A stretch of 47,712 nucleotides of DNA from an uncultured Saprospiraceae bacterium (GCA_937923465.1 CALDUB010000195.1:1-47712); one strand, 5' to 3'; counted from the first letter of the stretch, positions 1 through 8,607 are shown. A program made the numbers and translations. Notes: generated from the sequence alone by a model not told the origin.

Positions 1-140
1 GCGGCTTTAAACTTGCTCTTTTATCCTTATTTTTCGTTAAAAATACTCGCTAATAAACAACATTATCTGTGTTTTTTGCCTCAAATAAGAATAAAATAGC
101 GACGCTTAAATCTCACTCAACCTCATTCATAAAGTCTAAT

Positions 141-207
141 GTGATTGAGAAAAAATAAGAAGCCCAAAATTCGTTTGAGATTTGAACTCTTATTTTTTCA
201 CAATCAC
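141..207. repeat. 67-bp palindromic repeat core, copy 1
   Basis: The ends are GTGATTGAGAAAAAATAAGA and its complement with one mismatch, around a 27-base centre. The same 67-bp palindrome occurs at 11341-11407, where the arms match perfectly. The reverse complement of that copy's centre closely matches this centre. The right flank here (GGATTTGTCAAAGAAC, from 209) also resembles the right flank of the other copy (GGATTTGTCAGAGAAC). The left outer flank is missing here, so this copy is either truncated or a shorter form. It lies directly upstream of the lipoprotein gene. Confidence 0.8.
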
Positions 208-241
208 TGGATTTGTCAAAGAACGTTCTAAATTAAAAAAC

Positions 242-697
242 ATGAAGCATCTAACAATCTTAATCTTATTTATTCTCATCACAAGTTCTTGCTCCAAAGA
301 AGAAACAGTTGTGAGCTATGCAGGCTCAATAACAGAACTCCGCAAAACGATTAATCAAAATACTCCAGAACAAGAACCTACCATTCAAGAATATACAATA
401 GAAGTGGCTTTCATCCTTGAAGACAATAAGCTAAAGCGCCAAACTATAGAGGGCAATATCTATTGTGAAGGTGATTATACTTTGACAAACAGTAAGTTCG
501 AATTTTCAACCGATGACTGTGGCTGTTGGTGTGACTGTCTGCCTAATATAGATTGTGGAGGAGATATTCTTATGGGAGAGTATGAAGCAGAAATGGTAGA
601 CGGAAATCTTGTTCTTTTTTCAGAGGGTTCTTTTGATTCTAATAGTAGTATTTTTACGACAAAGATTACCAAGACAGGGACTTTTGTTCCACAGTAG
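242..697 (+). CDS. Small cysteine-rich lipoprotein, function unknown
   Basis: This is a 151-residue protein with an N-terminal hydrophobic stretch and a lipobox ending ITSSC, giving a lipidated Cys at residue 17, so it is probably anchored to the envelope. A cysteine cluster (CGCWCDC) lies near residue 97. The start is the ATG at 242. A TTG at 182 in the same frame is rejected because that stretch reads through the palindromic repeat and would put about 20 odd residues before the signal peptide. I do not recognise a family. The gene is followed by a bidirectional terminator shared with atpG. Confidence 0.7.
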   Translation: MKHLTILILFILITSSCSKEETVVSYAGSITELRKTINQNTPEQEPTIQEYTIEVAFILEDNKLKRQTIEGNIYCEGDYTLTNSKFEFSTDDCGCWCDCLPNIDCGGDILMGEYEAEMVDGNLVLFSEGSFDSNSSIFTTKITKTGTFVPQ

Positions 698-727
698 AAT
701 TGGAACACTTTAATCAAATGAAAAAAC

Positions 728-763
728 AAAAGGCATCCTGCTTTCGCAGAATGCCCTTTTTCG
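728..763. terminator. Bidirectional intrinsic terminator
   Basis: The stem is AAAGGCATcCTGC, loop TTTC, then GCAGaATGCCCTTT. T-rich runs follow on both strands (CTTTTTCGTTTT on plus, CTTTTGTTTTTT on minus). It lies between the convergent lipoprotein gene and atpG and can end both transcripts. A perfect 12-bp palindrome, GTCATACATGAC, lies beside it at 791-802. Confidence 0.85.
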
Positions 764-814
764 TTTTACTTTGCTTGTCTCATTGTCTAAGTCATACATG
801 ACCGACAACTAATT

Positions 815-1720
815 CTATCCTTCCTCCAATGCAGCCGCACCACCAACAATCTCCAAGATTTCGTTAGTAATCGCCTCTTGACGTGCTTTATTGTAGCTAA
901 TTTTCAAGCCTTTCAATAATTCGTCTGCATTTTCAGTCGCTTTATCCATTGCTGTCATCCGCGCACCGTGCTCAGAAGCATGTGTATCCAATAGGTATTT
1001 TTGGAACGTAGTCTTCAAAATACTTGGAACTAAATACTCCAATAATGCTTCTTGGCTTGGCTCAAAGATATAATCTGCTTTAACTTTAGATTTCTCTTCA
1101 GTTACTGCAACATCCTCATCCAATTTACCAACAGGAAGCCATTGCTCAGTTTCAGCAAACTGAACGGCAGCATTTTTAAAGCGGCAATAAGACACATCTA
1201 CTGCATCCATATCTCCAATAGAAAATTCATGCATCAACATTTGGCTTACTTCTGCCACGTTGTCATAGGTCAATTTATCGAATAAAGCCACGTAATCGTT
1301 TACGATGGTTGCTTTCGGATAACGTTTCGCGAAATATTCGTAACCTTTTTTACCAATACACAAGATTGTCAAGTTACCTGACTCATGTACATCATGAAAC
1401 TTTCCATTGATATTAGCAACAGCCGCTTTAATTACATTTGAATTAAAAGCTCCTGCCAATCCACGATTGGAAGTAACAACAACCTGACAAGCACGGTTAA
1501 CAGGACGCTCCACACCATAAGAGGTGTTAGCATTACCATCCAAATTAGACAGAATGTTTACCAACATTTCGTTCAACTTATTCGCGTAGGGGCGCATCTG
1601 CTGAATAGCTTGTTGGGCACGGCGCAACTTAGAGGCAGAGACCATCTTCATTGCTTTCGTAATCTGTTTGGTATTTTGAACGGATTTAATCCGGTCGCGT
1701 ACTTCTTTTAAGTTTGCCAT
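815..1720 (-). CDS. atpG: ATP synthase F1 subunit gamma
   Basis: This is the central rotor stalk of F1, turning inside the alpha3beta3 ring and coupling to the c-ring. It has 301 residues. The N-terminal helix (VRDRIKSVQNTKQITKAM, residues 7-24) and the C-terminal helix (ARQEAITNEILEIVGGAAAL) are the conserved coiled-coil halves of the family. It is the last gene of a minus-strand atpB-E-F-H-A-G order and ends against a strong terminator. No atpD or atpC follows, so beta and epsilon must be encoded elsewhere, as is common in this phylum. The 159-bp gap to atpA is unusually long and holds repeats. Confidence 0.97.
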   Translation of the reverse strand: MANLKEVRDRIKSVQNTKQITKAMKMVSASKLRRAQQAIQQMRPYANKLNEMLVNILSNLDGNANTSYGVERPVNRACQVVVTSNRGLAGAFNSNVIKAAVANINGKFHDVHESGNLTILCIGKKGYEYFAKRYPKATIVNDYVALFDKLTYDNVAEVSQMLMHEFSIGDMDAVDVSYCRFKNAAVQFAETEQWLPVGKLDEDVAVTEEKSKVKADYIFEPSQEALLEYLVPSILKTTFQKYLLDTHASEHGARMTAMDKATENADELLKGLKISYNKARQEAITNEILEIVGGAAALEEG

Positions 1721-1732
1721 TTCTAAATGAAT

Positions 1733-1876
1733 AATGTCAAATGTAGAATGTATAATTTGCTGCCCTCACATGTACTAACATCTTTAGGCAGCAAACTATA
1801 TTATTTTCCTATTTCAAAAATGCAAAAGTTTAAATGTACAAGTCATACTATCAGACATTATACAATAAACATTAGA
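1733..1876. repeat. Head-to-head heptamer tracts around a hairpin, atpA-atpG gap
   Basis: On the left, 1733-1753 reads as consecutive 7-base units of the form AATGTnn. On the right, 1850-1876 holds the complementary form (ACATTAG, ACATTTA). Between them is a stem of 14-bp arms, TATAATTTGCTGCC (1751-1764) and GGCAGCAAACTATA (1787-1800), with one mismatch. The whole gap is therefore a large imperfect dyad inside an operon. It could form an RNA hairpin that separates or stabilises the atpA and atpG parts of the message (inference). Confidence 0.7.
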
Positions 1877-1879
1877 CAT

Positions 1880-3463
1880 TTATTTATACTGAGCAGTCAA
1901 TTCTGCTGCTAATGAGCGCAATATATCTGTTGACTCAGAAGATAATTTACCTTTCAAGAAAGAAGATAAAACTTCTGGGTAACGTTGCTCCAATGTAGTC
2001 AAGAAGAACTCTTCGAATTCCTTGATTTTATTAACGGGAACACTTCTCATTAGGTTATTTGTACCCAAGTAGATAGAAGCAACTTGCTTCTCTACTGACA
2101 TTGGCGAGTATTGTGGTTGTTTCAAAATTTCCACGTTACGCTCACCCTTTGCCAAAATACTTTGTGTGGCTGCATCCAAATCCGAACCGAACTTAGCGAA
2201 TGCTTCCAACTCACGGTACTGTGCCTGGTCTAATTTCAAAGTACCAGATACTTTTTTCATAGACTTAATCTGAGCCGAACCACCTACACGAGATACAGAG
2301 ATACCAACGTTAATCGCTGGACGTACACCCGAGTTAAATAAGTTCGTTTCCAAGAATATCTGACCGTCTGTAATCGAAATTACGTTAGTCGGGATATAAG
2401 CAGATACATCGGCAGCTTGTGTTTCGATAATCGGCAATGCCGTTAATGAACCACCACCTTTGACGATACCTGCATTTTTCAATGAGTCTGGTAAATCGTT
2501 CATTTTGTTAGCCAATCCGTCGTCGTTGATGACTTTCGCTGCACGCTCCAATAAACGAGAGTGTAAGTAGAAAACATCACCAGGATATGCCTCACGTCCC
2601 GGAGGGCGACGTAATAACAAAGATACCTCACGGTATGCAACAGCTTGTTTTGATAAATCATCATAAACAATCAATGCAGCACGACCAGTATCACGGAAAA
2701 ATTCTCCGATAGATGCTCCTGTAAATGGTGCATAAAATTGTAGAGGTGCAGGGTCTGCAGCAGTTGCCATTACAACAACAGTGTAGTCCATTGCGCCATT
2801 TTCTTCTAATGTACGCACAACTTGTGCAACAGTAGATGCTTTTTGACCAGAAGCTACATATACACAGAATACAGGTTCGCCTTTTTCGTAAAACTCACGC
2901 TGATTGATAATAGTATCAATCGCAATGGCAGTTTTACCAGTTTGACGGTCACCAATGATAAGCTCACGTTGTCCACGTCCGATAGGAATCATCGCGTCAA
3001 TCGCTTTGATACCCGTCTGTAAAGGTTCTGCAACTGGCTCACGGAAGATAACACCTGGCGCTTTACGCTCGATAGGCATCTCGTAAGTAACTCCAGGAAT
3101 AGCACCTTTACCGTCAATCGGCTTACCAAGTGCATCTACAACACGCCCAATCAGACCTTCACCTACTTGTACAGATGCGATGCGATTAGTACGGCGAACT
3201 TTAGAGCCTTCACGCAACCCGTCAGGGCTACCCATAAGTACAACCCCTACGTTGTCTTCCTCTAAGTTCAATACGATAGCTTGAACGCCTGTTTCGAATT
3301 CTACCAACTCACCCGCTTGGGCTTTAGTTAATCCGTATACGCGTGCAATACCGTCACCAACTTGCAATATTGTACCAACTTCTTCAAGTTCAGCAGCAGT
3401 ATTAAAGCCAGACAACTGTTGTTTCAGTATCGCTGATATTTCATCAGGTTTGACAGCAACCAT
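1880..3463 (-). CDS. atpA: ATP synthase F1 subunit alpha
   Basis: This is the non-catalytic nucleotide-binding subunit of the F1 hexamer, located in the cytoplasm at the membrane face. Its 527 residues are full length for the family. The order is an N-terminal beta-barrel (about 25-95), Walker A GDRQTGKT (171-178), and the conserved [10 protein letters not shown] segment carrying the arginine that reaches into the beta active site. The start ATG gives [13 protein letters not shown], matching the usual alpha N-terminus. It sits between atpH (197-bp gap) and atpG (159-bp gap), both gaps holding tandem word repeats. Confidence 0.98.
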   Translation of the reverse strand: MVAVKPDEISAILKQQLSGFNTAAELEEVGTILQVGDGIARVYGLTKAQAGELVEFETGVQAIVLNLEEDNVGVVLMGSPDGLREGSKVRRTNRIASVQVGEGLIGRVVDALGKPIDGKGAIPGVTYEMPIERKAPGVIFREPVAEPLQTGIKAIDAMIPIGRGQRELIIGDRQTGKTAIAIDTIINQREFYEKGEPVFCVYVASGQKASTVAQVVRTLEENGAMDYTVVVMATAADPAPLQFYAPFTGASIGEFFRDTGRAALIVYDDLSKQAVAYREVSLLLRRPPGREAYPGDVFYLHSRLLERAAKVINDDGLANKMNDLPDSLKNAGIVKGGGSLTALPIIETQAADVSAYIPTNVISITDGQIFLETNLFNSGVRPAINVGISVSRVGGSAQIKSMKKVSGTLKLDQAQYRELEAFAKFGSDLDAATQSILAKGERNVEILKQPQYSPMSVEKQVASIYLGTNNLMRSVPVNKIKEFEEFFLTTLEQRYPEVLSSFLKGKLSSESTDILRSLAAELTAQYK

Positions 3464-3494
3464 GTCGTTTATTTTTTAAATTATGATTTGAAGT

Positions 3495-3536
3495 ACGATT
3501 TACGAATTACGATTTACGACTTGCGTTACTCGTACT
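3495..3536. repeat. Heptamer tract, TACGAnT word (CGTAnnT on the other strand)
   Basis: Six successive 7-base units occupy the start of the atpH-atpA gap. They begin with TACGATT, TACGAAT and TACGATT and decay to TGCGTTA and CTCGTAC. The phase is exactly seven. The same word family recurs at 5500-5527, 8879-8899 and 45831-45851. Confidence 0.8.
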
Positions 3537-3628
3537 CTTCAATCGTTATTTTTTTCTTTTTGGAATAAAATTCCAAACATTCAATTTGCTTAAATGAGAC
3601 CAATGAGATTATGAAAAACTTAAAAAAG

Positions 3629-3654
3629 TCTAACGTCTAATATATAGTCTAACA
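3629..3654. repeat. Heptamer tract, TCTAAnr word
   Basis: The units are TCTAACG, TCTAATA, a 5-base interruption, then TCTAACA. It lies six bases beyond the stop codon of atpH in the same gap as the TACGAnT tract, so one intercistronic gap holds two different word families. Confidence 0.7.
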
Positions 3655-3660
3655 TTTTAA

Positions 3661-4197
3661 CTAGGCGAATGCTTTTTTCATTTCGTTCAAACGGTGTGCG
3701 ACACTAGCGTCGTACAAACGGTCATTGAACTCTAACTTGAAACCACCAATAAGACTTGCGTCTACTGCTGTTTCAATTTCTATGTTTTCAGCTAAATCAG
3801 GACTTCCTACCAATTTTTCACGAATAGAAGCCAAAGCAGCATCGTTCATTGGTGTAGCAGTCGTTACCTTAACTGTAGAAACTTTATTTAATGCTTTGTA
3901 CTGCGCTAAAAATTCAGTCGCAATCTCTGGAATATACATTTCGCGTCCTTTTGACAACAAAATATCCATAAAACTCATCGTCATGTCGTCGAATGAATCT
4001 CCAAAAATAGCTTCTAATACACCTGCTTTCTTCATTTTGCTGACAATCGGACTTTTTAGCAATAAAGCCAAGTCACGATTTTCTGTAGCAGCAACTAAAG
4101 AGTCGATGTCACCTTTGATAGTCTCTAAGGTTCCTTGTTCCTTCGCCAAATCAATCAATGATTTTGCGTAGCGGTATGATAATCTTTCTGCAGACAT
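3661..4197 (-). CDS. atpH: ATP synthase F1 subunit delta
   Basis: This is the peripheral-stalk cap that links the b subunits to the top of F1 (known as OSCP in mitochondria). It has 178 residues from the chosen start, MSAERLSYRYAKSLIDLA, which is the usual delta N-terminus (RYAKSL motif). An upstream in-frame ATG at 4257 was rejected because the added 20 residues only translate the tandem repeat at 4204-4238. The C-terminal region (IGGFKLEFNDRLYDASVAHRLNEMKKAF) is the conserved delta tail. Its neighbours are atpF and atpA. Confidence 0.95.
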   Translation of the reverse strand: MSAERLSYRYAKSLIDLAKEQGTLETIKGDIDSLVAATENRDLALLLKSPIVSKMKKAGVLEAIFGDSFDDMTMSFMDILLSKGREMYIPEIATEFLAQYKALNKVSTVKVTTATPMNDAALASIREKLVGSPDLAENIEIETAVDASLIGGFKLEFNDRLYDASVAHRLNEMKKAFA

Positions 4198-4203
4198 TTC
4201 TTT

Positions 4204-4238
4204 AACGGTTGACGGTTGACGGCTAACGGTTGACGGTT
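4204..4238. repeat. Heptamer tract, (A/G)ACGGTT word, in front of atpH
   Basis: Five exact-phase 7-base units, all AACGGTT, GACGGTT or GACGGCT, end six bases before the atpH start codon. This word was not seen elsewhere in the window. In frame it reads as VSRQPST on the minus strand, which misleads gene prediction into an early start. Confidence 0.9.
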
Positions 4239-4335
4239 TTACCCGTATTCCTTTCACCTAATACCGTATTTTTAATAAAAACACGCCCCTGTTCCTGACT
4301 CCTCTCTCCTGCTTGTCCGTAAGGGACACCTTTTC

Positions 4336-4848
4336 CTAGTTTAACTTAATATCTTTAACTAAGCCATTTACTAAAGATTCAGAAGCTGAATCACCTTTCA
4401 ATGTTTGGCGAACCACTTTTTCTGCGATTTCGATAGCCATAGTACCTACTTGGTTTTTCAATTCCAACATAGCAGATTGCTTCTGAGCTTCGATTTCTTG
4501 CTTTGCGCTATCCATGATTTTGTTAGCTTCTTTCTTCGCATCTTCTTTCGCTTCACTAACCAAACGCTCACGTGTTTCCTTAGCTTCTTTCAACATCAAT
4601 GAACGCTCTTCACGTGCTTCTGCCAACAAACGCTCATTTTCAGAGTTCATTTGCTCCATTTCATTACGTGCAGCTTTAGCTTCATCCAAAGCATCACGAA
4701 TGCTGCCTTCACGTTTTTCCAATGCGTCTCCGATTGGTCCGAAAGCAAATTTTCTCATTAAAAAGAAGAAAATCAAAAAGATAACAGATGTCCAGAATAA
4801 CAATCCGAAATCAGGCTTAATTACATTAAAATCTGCGATAAAAAACAT
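4336..4848 (-). CDS. atpF: ATP synthase Fo subunit b
   Basis: This is the peripheral stalk of the ATP synthase, a membrane anchor plus a long cytoplasmic dimerising helix. It has 170 residues. One hydrophobic segment lies at about 14-32 (GLLFWTSVIFLIFFFLM), followed by a charged Ala/Glu/Lys-rich helix to about residue 140. The motif FGPIGDALEKREGSIRDALDEA is typical of bacterial b. The gap to atpE upstream is 309 bp and contains two hairpins and a repeat tract. Confidence 0.96.
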   Translation of the reverse strand: MFFIADFNVIKPDFGLLFWTSVIFLIFFFLMRKFAFGPIGDALEKREGSIRDALDEAKAARNEMEQMNSENERLLAEAREERSLMLKEAKETRERLVSEAKEDAKKEANKIMDSAKQEIEAQKQSAMLELKNQVGTMAIEIAEKVVRQTLKGDSASESLVNGLVKDIKLN

Positions 4849-4971
4849 AGACTTATCTATTGATTTTTTAAAATTATGATTTTAAGACAAATGATAACCA
4901 AAAATAAAGCTTCCTTTTAGTCGCTTATATTTTAGATTTCCCTTTGCCACATAATTTTCAAAAATGTTATT

Positions 4972-4999
4972 AGTTGAAAGTCAGTAGCTTAAAGTCGTT
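4972..4999. repeat. Degenerate heptamer tract, AGTnnnn word
   Basis: The four units in 7-base phase are AGTTGAA, AGTCAGT, AGCTTAA and AGTCGTT. They lie in the atpE-atpF gap, and AGTCGCTTATATT / AGTCGTTTATATT occur as a near direct repeat (about 4919 and 4993). It is weaker than the other tracts but in the same phase. Confidence 0.45.
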
Positions 5000-5043
5000 T
5001 ATATTAACTTAAACTTCTTTCTCTCTTTTAATTTTTAATTTTT

Positions 5044-5076
5044 CAAAATCACTCAAAGAAATAAGAGTGATTTTTG
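5044..5076. other. Hairpin in the atpE-atpF gap
   Basis: The arms AAAATCACTC and GAGTGATTTT pair over 10 bp with a loop of about 10. On the minus strand it lies after the stronger hairpin at 5095-5128, in the same intercistronic gap. There is no clear U-run, so it is more likely a processing or stability element than a terminator. Confidence 0.5.
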
Positions 5077-5094
5077 ATTCATTCATTTCCGTAG

Positions 5095-5128
5095 AAAAGC
5101 GGTGCAACCAACCGTTGCACCGCGTTTT
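5095..5128 (-). terminator. Partial terminator or attenuator after atpE
   Basis: A perfect 10-bp GC-rich stem, GCGGTGCAAC with GTTGCACCGC, has a 5-base loop. On the minus strand it is followed by TTTTCT. It sits 30 bp past the atpE stop and upstream of atpF. A leaky terminator or mRNA-end stabiliser here would help make more c subunit than b, as the c-ring needs many copies (inference from stoichiometry). Confidence 0.65.
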
Positions 5129-5157
5129 CATCTTTTTCGCAATCGCGGAGCGAGTGA

Positions 5158-5370
5158 TTATACACCTGCTACCAAGAAAGAAAGTATCAAAGCAATCAAT
5201 GCTGCACCCTCAATAAAGGCTGCCATCAAAATCATGTTTGAACGAATGTCACCAACTGCTTCTGGTTGACGTGCGATACTTTCCATAGCTTTAGCGCCAA
5301 TCCAACCAATACCGATAGCGGCACCGATAACTGCTAAACCCATTCCAATTGCTGCAATAGAACCTACCAT
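5158..5370 (-). CDS. atpE: ATP synthase Fo subunit c
   Basis: This is the c-ring proteolipid that carries ions across the membrane. It has 70 residues: two hydrophobic helices (about 5-27 and 46-69) joined by the polar loop ARQPE (33-37). The ion-binding carboxylate is Glu54 in AAFIEGAAL. No Ser follows it, and the polar set of sodium-type rings is absent, so proton coupling is likely. The helix-1 glycine pattern is typical. It is flanked by repeat-filled gaps of 158 bp (to atpB) and 309 bp (to atpF). Confidence 0.97.
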   Translation of the reverse strand: MVGSIAAIGMGLAVIGAAIGIGWIGAKAMESIARQPEAVGDIRSNMILMAAFIEGAALIALILSFLVAGV

Positions 5371-5499
5371 TGTAAATAGTATTTATATATGAATGAAAAT
5401 TAGTTAACTATCATCAGGATACACGAGTTTGTATTTCCTTCAAAAAGCAACCTTTTATTTTTAAATCTACTTCTCAAAAAACGCACACGTTAAAACGGT

Positions 5500-5527
5500 C
5501 GTAAATCGTACTTCGTAAATCGTAATT
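5500..5527. repeat. Heptamer tract, CGTAnnT word, abutting the atpB stop
   Basis: Four consecutive perfect-phase units (CGTAAAT, CGTACTT, CGTAAAT, CGTAATT) end one base from the atpB stop codon at 5529. This is the same word as the tract at 3495-3536 in the opposite orientation. Confidence 0.85.
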
Positions 5528-5528
5528 C

Positions 5529-6842
5529 TTAATGATGTGCTTCTTCGGTCGCTTGACCTAAGTAAGAAGCTGTCAAAATCGTAAATACAAATGCTTGTAC
5601 AAATGCTACGATTAACTCAATCGACATCATAAATAACGACAATAATGTCGCTGCTACGGCACCTCCAGCTGCTCCTGGTACACTCTCGCCACTATTACCA
5701 AAAATGAATACGAAACTAACGAAAATCAAGATTACCATGTGTCCCGCCGTGATGTTAGCGAACAAACGCAACATCAAAGTAATCGGCTTGATGAACATAC
5801 CCATAATCTCAACTGGTACAAGGATAATTTTCACGAACCAAGGTGTTCCTGGTGCCGCGAATAAGTGTTCCCAGTAATGTTTATTTCCGTTAAAGTTAAC
5901 TGCAAAGAAAGTAATAATAGCTAAAACTGCTGTTACACCAATATTTCCAGTTACGTTAGAACCGCCAAAAAACGGAACTTGTCCCCATAAGTTCAATCCT
6001 AAGATAAAGAAGAACAAAGTTAATAGGAATGGTAAGAACTTACTTGCGTTATGTCCCAAAAAAGGAACGGCAACTTCGTCACGAATGAAAGTGACCATAA
6101 CTTCCAAAAGGTTTTGTAAACCTGTTGGTGCTTTTCCTTCACGTGTTTTATATGCTTTTGCTGCTGATGTGAATAGTAAGAATAAAATCAAACATACGAT
6201 AAACATCGAAACAACATTCTTAGTTAAAGAGAAATCGTAGTATCCTGTAATACCTCCTCCAAAAATACCAGCATCTGCGGTAGATTTCACTTCTGTAGGA
6301 TACAATTTTTCATTGTAACAAACGAAAGCTTCTTCTTTTCCGTCTTTTTTGATGTGTACGATACCTGAAATCGCTACATTTTCATTAGGGAAAGAAGAGT
6401 CTGTAACGTGCTTTACTTGTCCACCATCAATCACAAATCTTTCGTGAGCTCTCACTCCTGTTCCGTGATGTCCGCTTGCGTGGTCAAACTGAGTAGAAGA
6501 AAACATTTTAAATCCACCTTCATTTGGTACATACAAAATAACAGGCAAAGGAATATTGAAAGGTCCTATGCTGTAAACATTTGCATCAGAAATGTGGTGG
6601 ATAGCATTGTCGCCTGCATTAAACTCGTGATGAGTATAATGTCCACAAGCTTTTTCGCCGTGACCTCCATGTCCATGGTGGTCATCATGTCCACCGTCTG
6701 CATGTGCAGCATGGTCATGACCAGCGTGGTCTGCATGATTGTGACCTGCATGGTCGCTGTGGTCGTGTCCGCTATGGTCATGCTGCGCAAAGGCAACAAG
6801 AGCAAAACAAGAAAAGACTAAACTCAATACTAAATGACGCAT
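5529..6842 (-). CDS. atpB: ATP synthase Fo subunit a with histidine-rich periplasmic extension
   Basis: This is the stator half-channel subunit that passes protons to the c-ring. It has 437 residues, against roughly 230-290 in most bacteria. A signal-like segment (1-19) ends in AFA-Q. A histidine-rich stretch follows, with 19 His between residues 20 and 73, and then a beta-rich periplasmic region to about 205. The transmembrane part carries the essential arginine in MLRLFANITAGHM. The extension is a known trait of Bacteroidota, but the density of HxH/HDH repeats is striking and suggests metal or proton binding outside the membrane (inference). It is the first gene of the operon. Confidence 0.96.
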   Translation of the reverse strand: MRHLVLSLVFSCFALVAFAQHDHSGHDHSDHAGHNHADHAGHDHAAHADGGHDDHHGHGGHGEKACGHYTHHEFNAGDNAIHHISDANVYSIGPFNIPLPVILYVPNEGGFKMFSSTQFDHASGHHGTGVRAHERFVIDGGQVKHVTDSSFPNENVAISGIVHIKKDGKEEAFVCYNEKLYPTEVKSTADAGIFGGGITGYYDFSLTKNVVSMFIVCLILFLLFTSAAKAYKTREGKAPTGLQNLLEVMVTFIRDEVAVPFLGHNASKFLPFLLTLFFFILGLNLWGQVPFFGGSNVTGNIGVTAVLAIITFFAVNFNGNKHYWEHLFAAPGTPWFVKIILVPVEIMGMFIKPITLMLRLFANITAGHMVILIFVSFVFIFGNSGESVPGAAGGAVAATLLSLFMMSIELIVAFVQAFVFTILTASYLGQATEEAHH

Positions 6843-6993
6843 CTAATGTCCTTTTAATTAATCTGTTGACAAATTCTATGATTAGTGATACAGGAAAAAT
6901 AAAAACCTAAATCGTTACTTGAACTATAGATTTTTATTTTTTCTCTATCACAGAATTTTAAACAAACATTTTAAGTTGATAGAGGAATGTAAT

Positions 6994-7073
6994 CCTACCG
7001 AATAAAATTCGGCACCAATTACACAGCTTCCGAAAATCGGCACAAAGGTAGGTAAACAAGTGTTCTAAAAAAA
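6994..7073 (-). promoter_or_regulatory. Candidate promoter and leader dyads of the ATP synthase operon
   Basis: On the minus strand TACCTTTG (7043-7050) matches the Bacteroidota -7 element TAnnTTTG, with TTTT (7070-7073) at the -33 position, 19 bases away. The leader to atpB would be about 195 nt. Just inside it are two copies of a small dyad, CCGAATAAAATTCGG (6998-7012) and CCGAAAATCGG (7030-7040), each followed by CAC. They are framed by CCTACC (6994) and GGTAGG (7047), the latter overlapping the -7 box. The rest of 6843-7527 is AT-rich and I see nothing else firm in it. Confidence 0.5.
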
Positions 7074-7527
7074 GCCTATTTTTCTTTTTTTTCAATTGTT
7101 TTTTAGGTTTTTTGCTCTTTTTCGGATAAAATTCGTTTTAAAAGAAAAAATCAATAAAATGATGGTTCAATAATTAACTAAAAAGAAGTACAATCACAAG
7201 GAGTTATTTTAAATTTCAAAATATAAATTTGTAATTTTACATTTTAATAAAATTTAGCAAACATTTGTTAATCTAAGCGCAATATTAAAGAGTTAAATGC
7301 TTTATCTGCATTTTTTTTTCTTCCCTCAAAATAAAATACTGTTTTAAATTTTATTTTTCATTTTCAACAAATAAAACACCGAAAAATCAACACTATCAAG
7401 TTTTACTTTGTTCCTTAGTGTATGTTGGAAATTATTAATTGAAAATAGGAAAACTCTAAACGAGTTCTCCTTTCTTTTGTCACTATTACACTTCCAACTA
7501 ACCATTCTCAAATTCCAACTATCAAAC

Positions 7528-8607
7528 ATGAAAGGTGCTGTCAAAATTCTAACTGCGTTTAATATTCCTGTATTTATCCATTGGTCCTTTGGATTAATAC
7601 TCGCATATGTCTTATTTGTATCTAATGAGCAAGGTCTGTCTAGTAGCGAAGCATTGTGGGCTCTTATTACCGTTTTAGGTTTATTTTTTTGTGTGACCTT
7701 ACATGAGTTTGGTCACGCCTTGGCAGCGCGACGTTATGGTGTCGGGACAAAGGACATTGCGCTTTATCCAATTGGTGGGATTGCTCGCTTAGAAAGATTA
7801 CCCAAAAAGCCCATACAAGAGTTTGTTGTTGCGATAGCTGGTCCTTTGGTTAATTTTGCTATTGCTCTCATTCTTTTACCTTATATGATTTTCGTACCTA
7901 GCTCTCTGGATATAATAGAAAAAGGTAGCAGTTTTGCTGGTACAGCTTCAGACTTTCTTCCAGCCATGTTTATTTTAAATCTAGGTTTGGGTATTTTCAA
8001 TCTTATTCCAGCTTTTCCCATGGACGGCGGACGCATATTTCGGGCTTTAATGTCTATAAAATTAGATAGAGTAAAGGCAACTTTAATAGCAGCGCGTTTA
8101 GGTCAGATTATCGCAGCATTAGCAGTCTTCTATGGACTGCAAGGAAAATTGGGCGTAACATCTGCCTTTATTGGTTTTTTCATTTTTATGATGGCTCAGC
8201 AAGAGTATCGTTTTGTAAAAACAGAAGCTAAGTTCGATTCCGCATTTGTAAAAGATATCATGCGCGTGAATTTTACACGCTTTTTTCCTGAAGAACCTAT
8301 GTATTCTGCCATTAACGAACTAAGAAAAGATGTAGAGCGTAATTTTTTAGTGTTTAGCAGAGATGAAAAATTGGTGGGAATATTGGGACAAAAAGATATC
8401 TTAAAAGCAATGAAAGAGGAGAGACGAACATCTGAAGTGTATCAGTATATGTCTCAAAAAATTGTTGGTGTATCAAAAGAAATGAGATTAAAGCAGGTTT
8501 TCGAGGTGATGCAAGATGGAATTTCGATTTGTCCTGTTATGGAAGACTCGGAAGTAATTGGGGTGATTGATGTGACGGCGATGAATAATTTTATGAGAAA
8601 AAAGTGA
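7528..8607 (+). CDS. Site-2 protease family membrane metalloprotease with CBS domains
   Basis: This is an intramembrane zinc protease of the M50/SpoIVFB-like type with 359 residues. The zinc motif HEFGH is at 59-63 and the second motif NLIPAFPMDGGR around 158-169 supplies the metal-binding Asp166. About five hydrophobic segments span 15-225, and two CBS-like repeats lie at about 245-359, which may sense adenosine nucleotides. The start at 7528 gives MKGAVKILTAFNIPVFIHWSF, the usual family N-terminus. A frame extension back to 7408 was rejected because it only translates AT-rich leader. No obvious substrate (sigma or anti-sigma factor) lies next to it. Confidence 0.9.
   Translation: MKGAVKILTAFNIPVFIHWSFGLILAYVLFVSNEQGLSSSEALWALITVLGLFFCVTLHEFGHALAARRYGVGTKDIALYPIGGIARLERLPKKPIQEFVVAIAGPLVNFAIALILLPYMIFVPSSLDIIEKGSSFAGTASDFLPAMFILNLGLGIFNLIPAFPMDGGRIFRALMSIKLDRVKATLIAARLGQIIAALAVFYGLQGKLGVTSAFIGFFIFMMAQQEYRFVKTEAKFDSAFVKDIMRVNFTRFFPEEPMYSAINELRKDVERNFLVFSRDEKLVGILGQKDILKAMKEERRTSEVYQYMSQKIVGVSKEMRLKQVFEVMQDGISICPVMEDSEVIGVIDVTAMNNFMRKK

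Noticed and set aside
182-241. Upstream extension of the lipoprotein gene from a TTG
   Set aside because: It translates the palindromic repeat and separates the start from a clear lipoprotein signal that begins at the ATG at 242.
7408-7527. N-terminal extension of the site-2 protease
   Set aside because: AT-rich leader; the ATG at 7528 starts the conserved family N-terminus.
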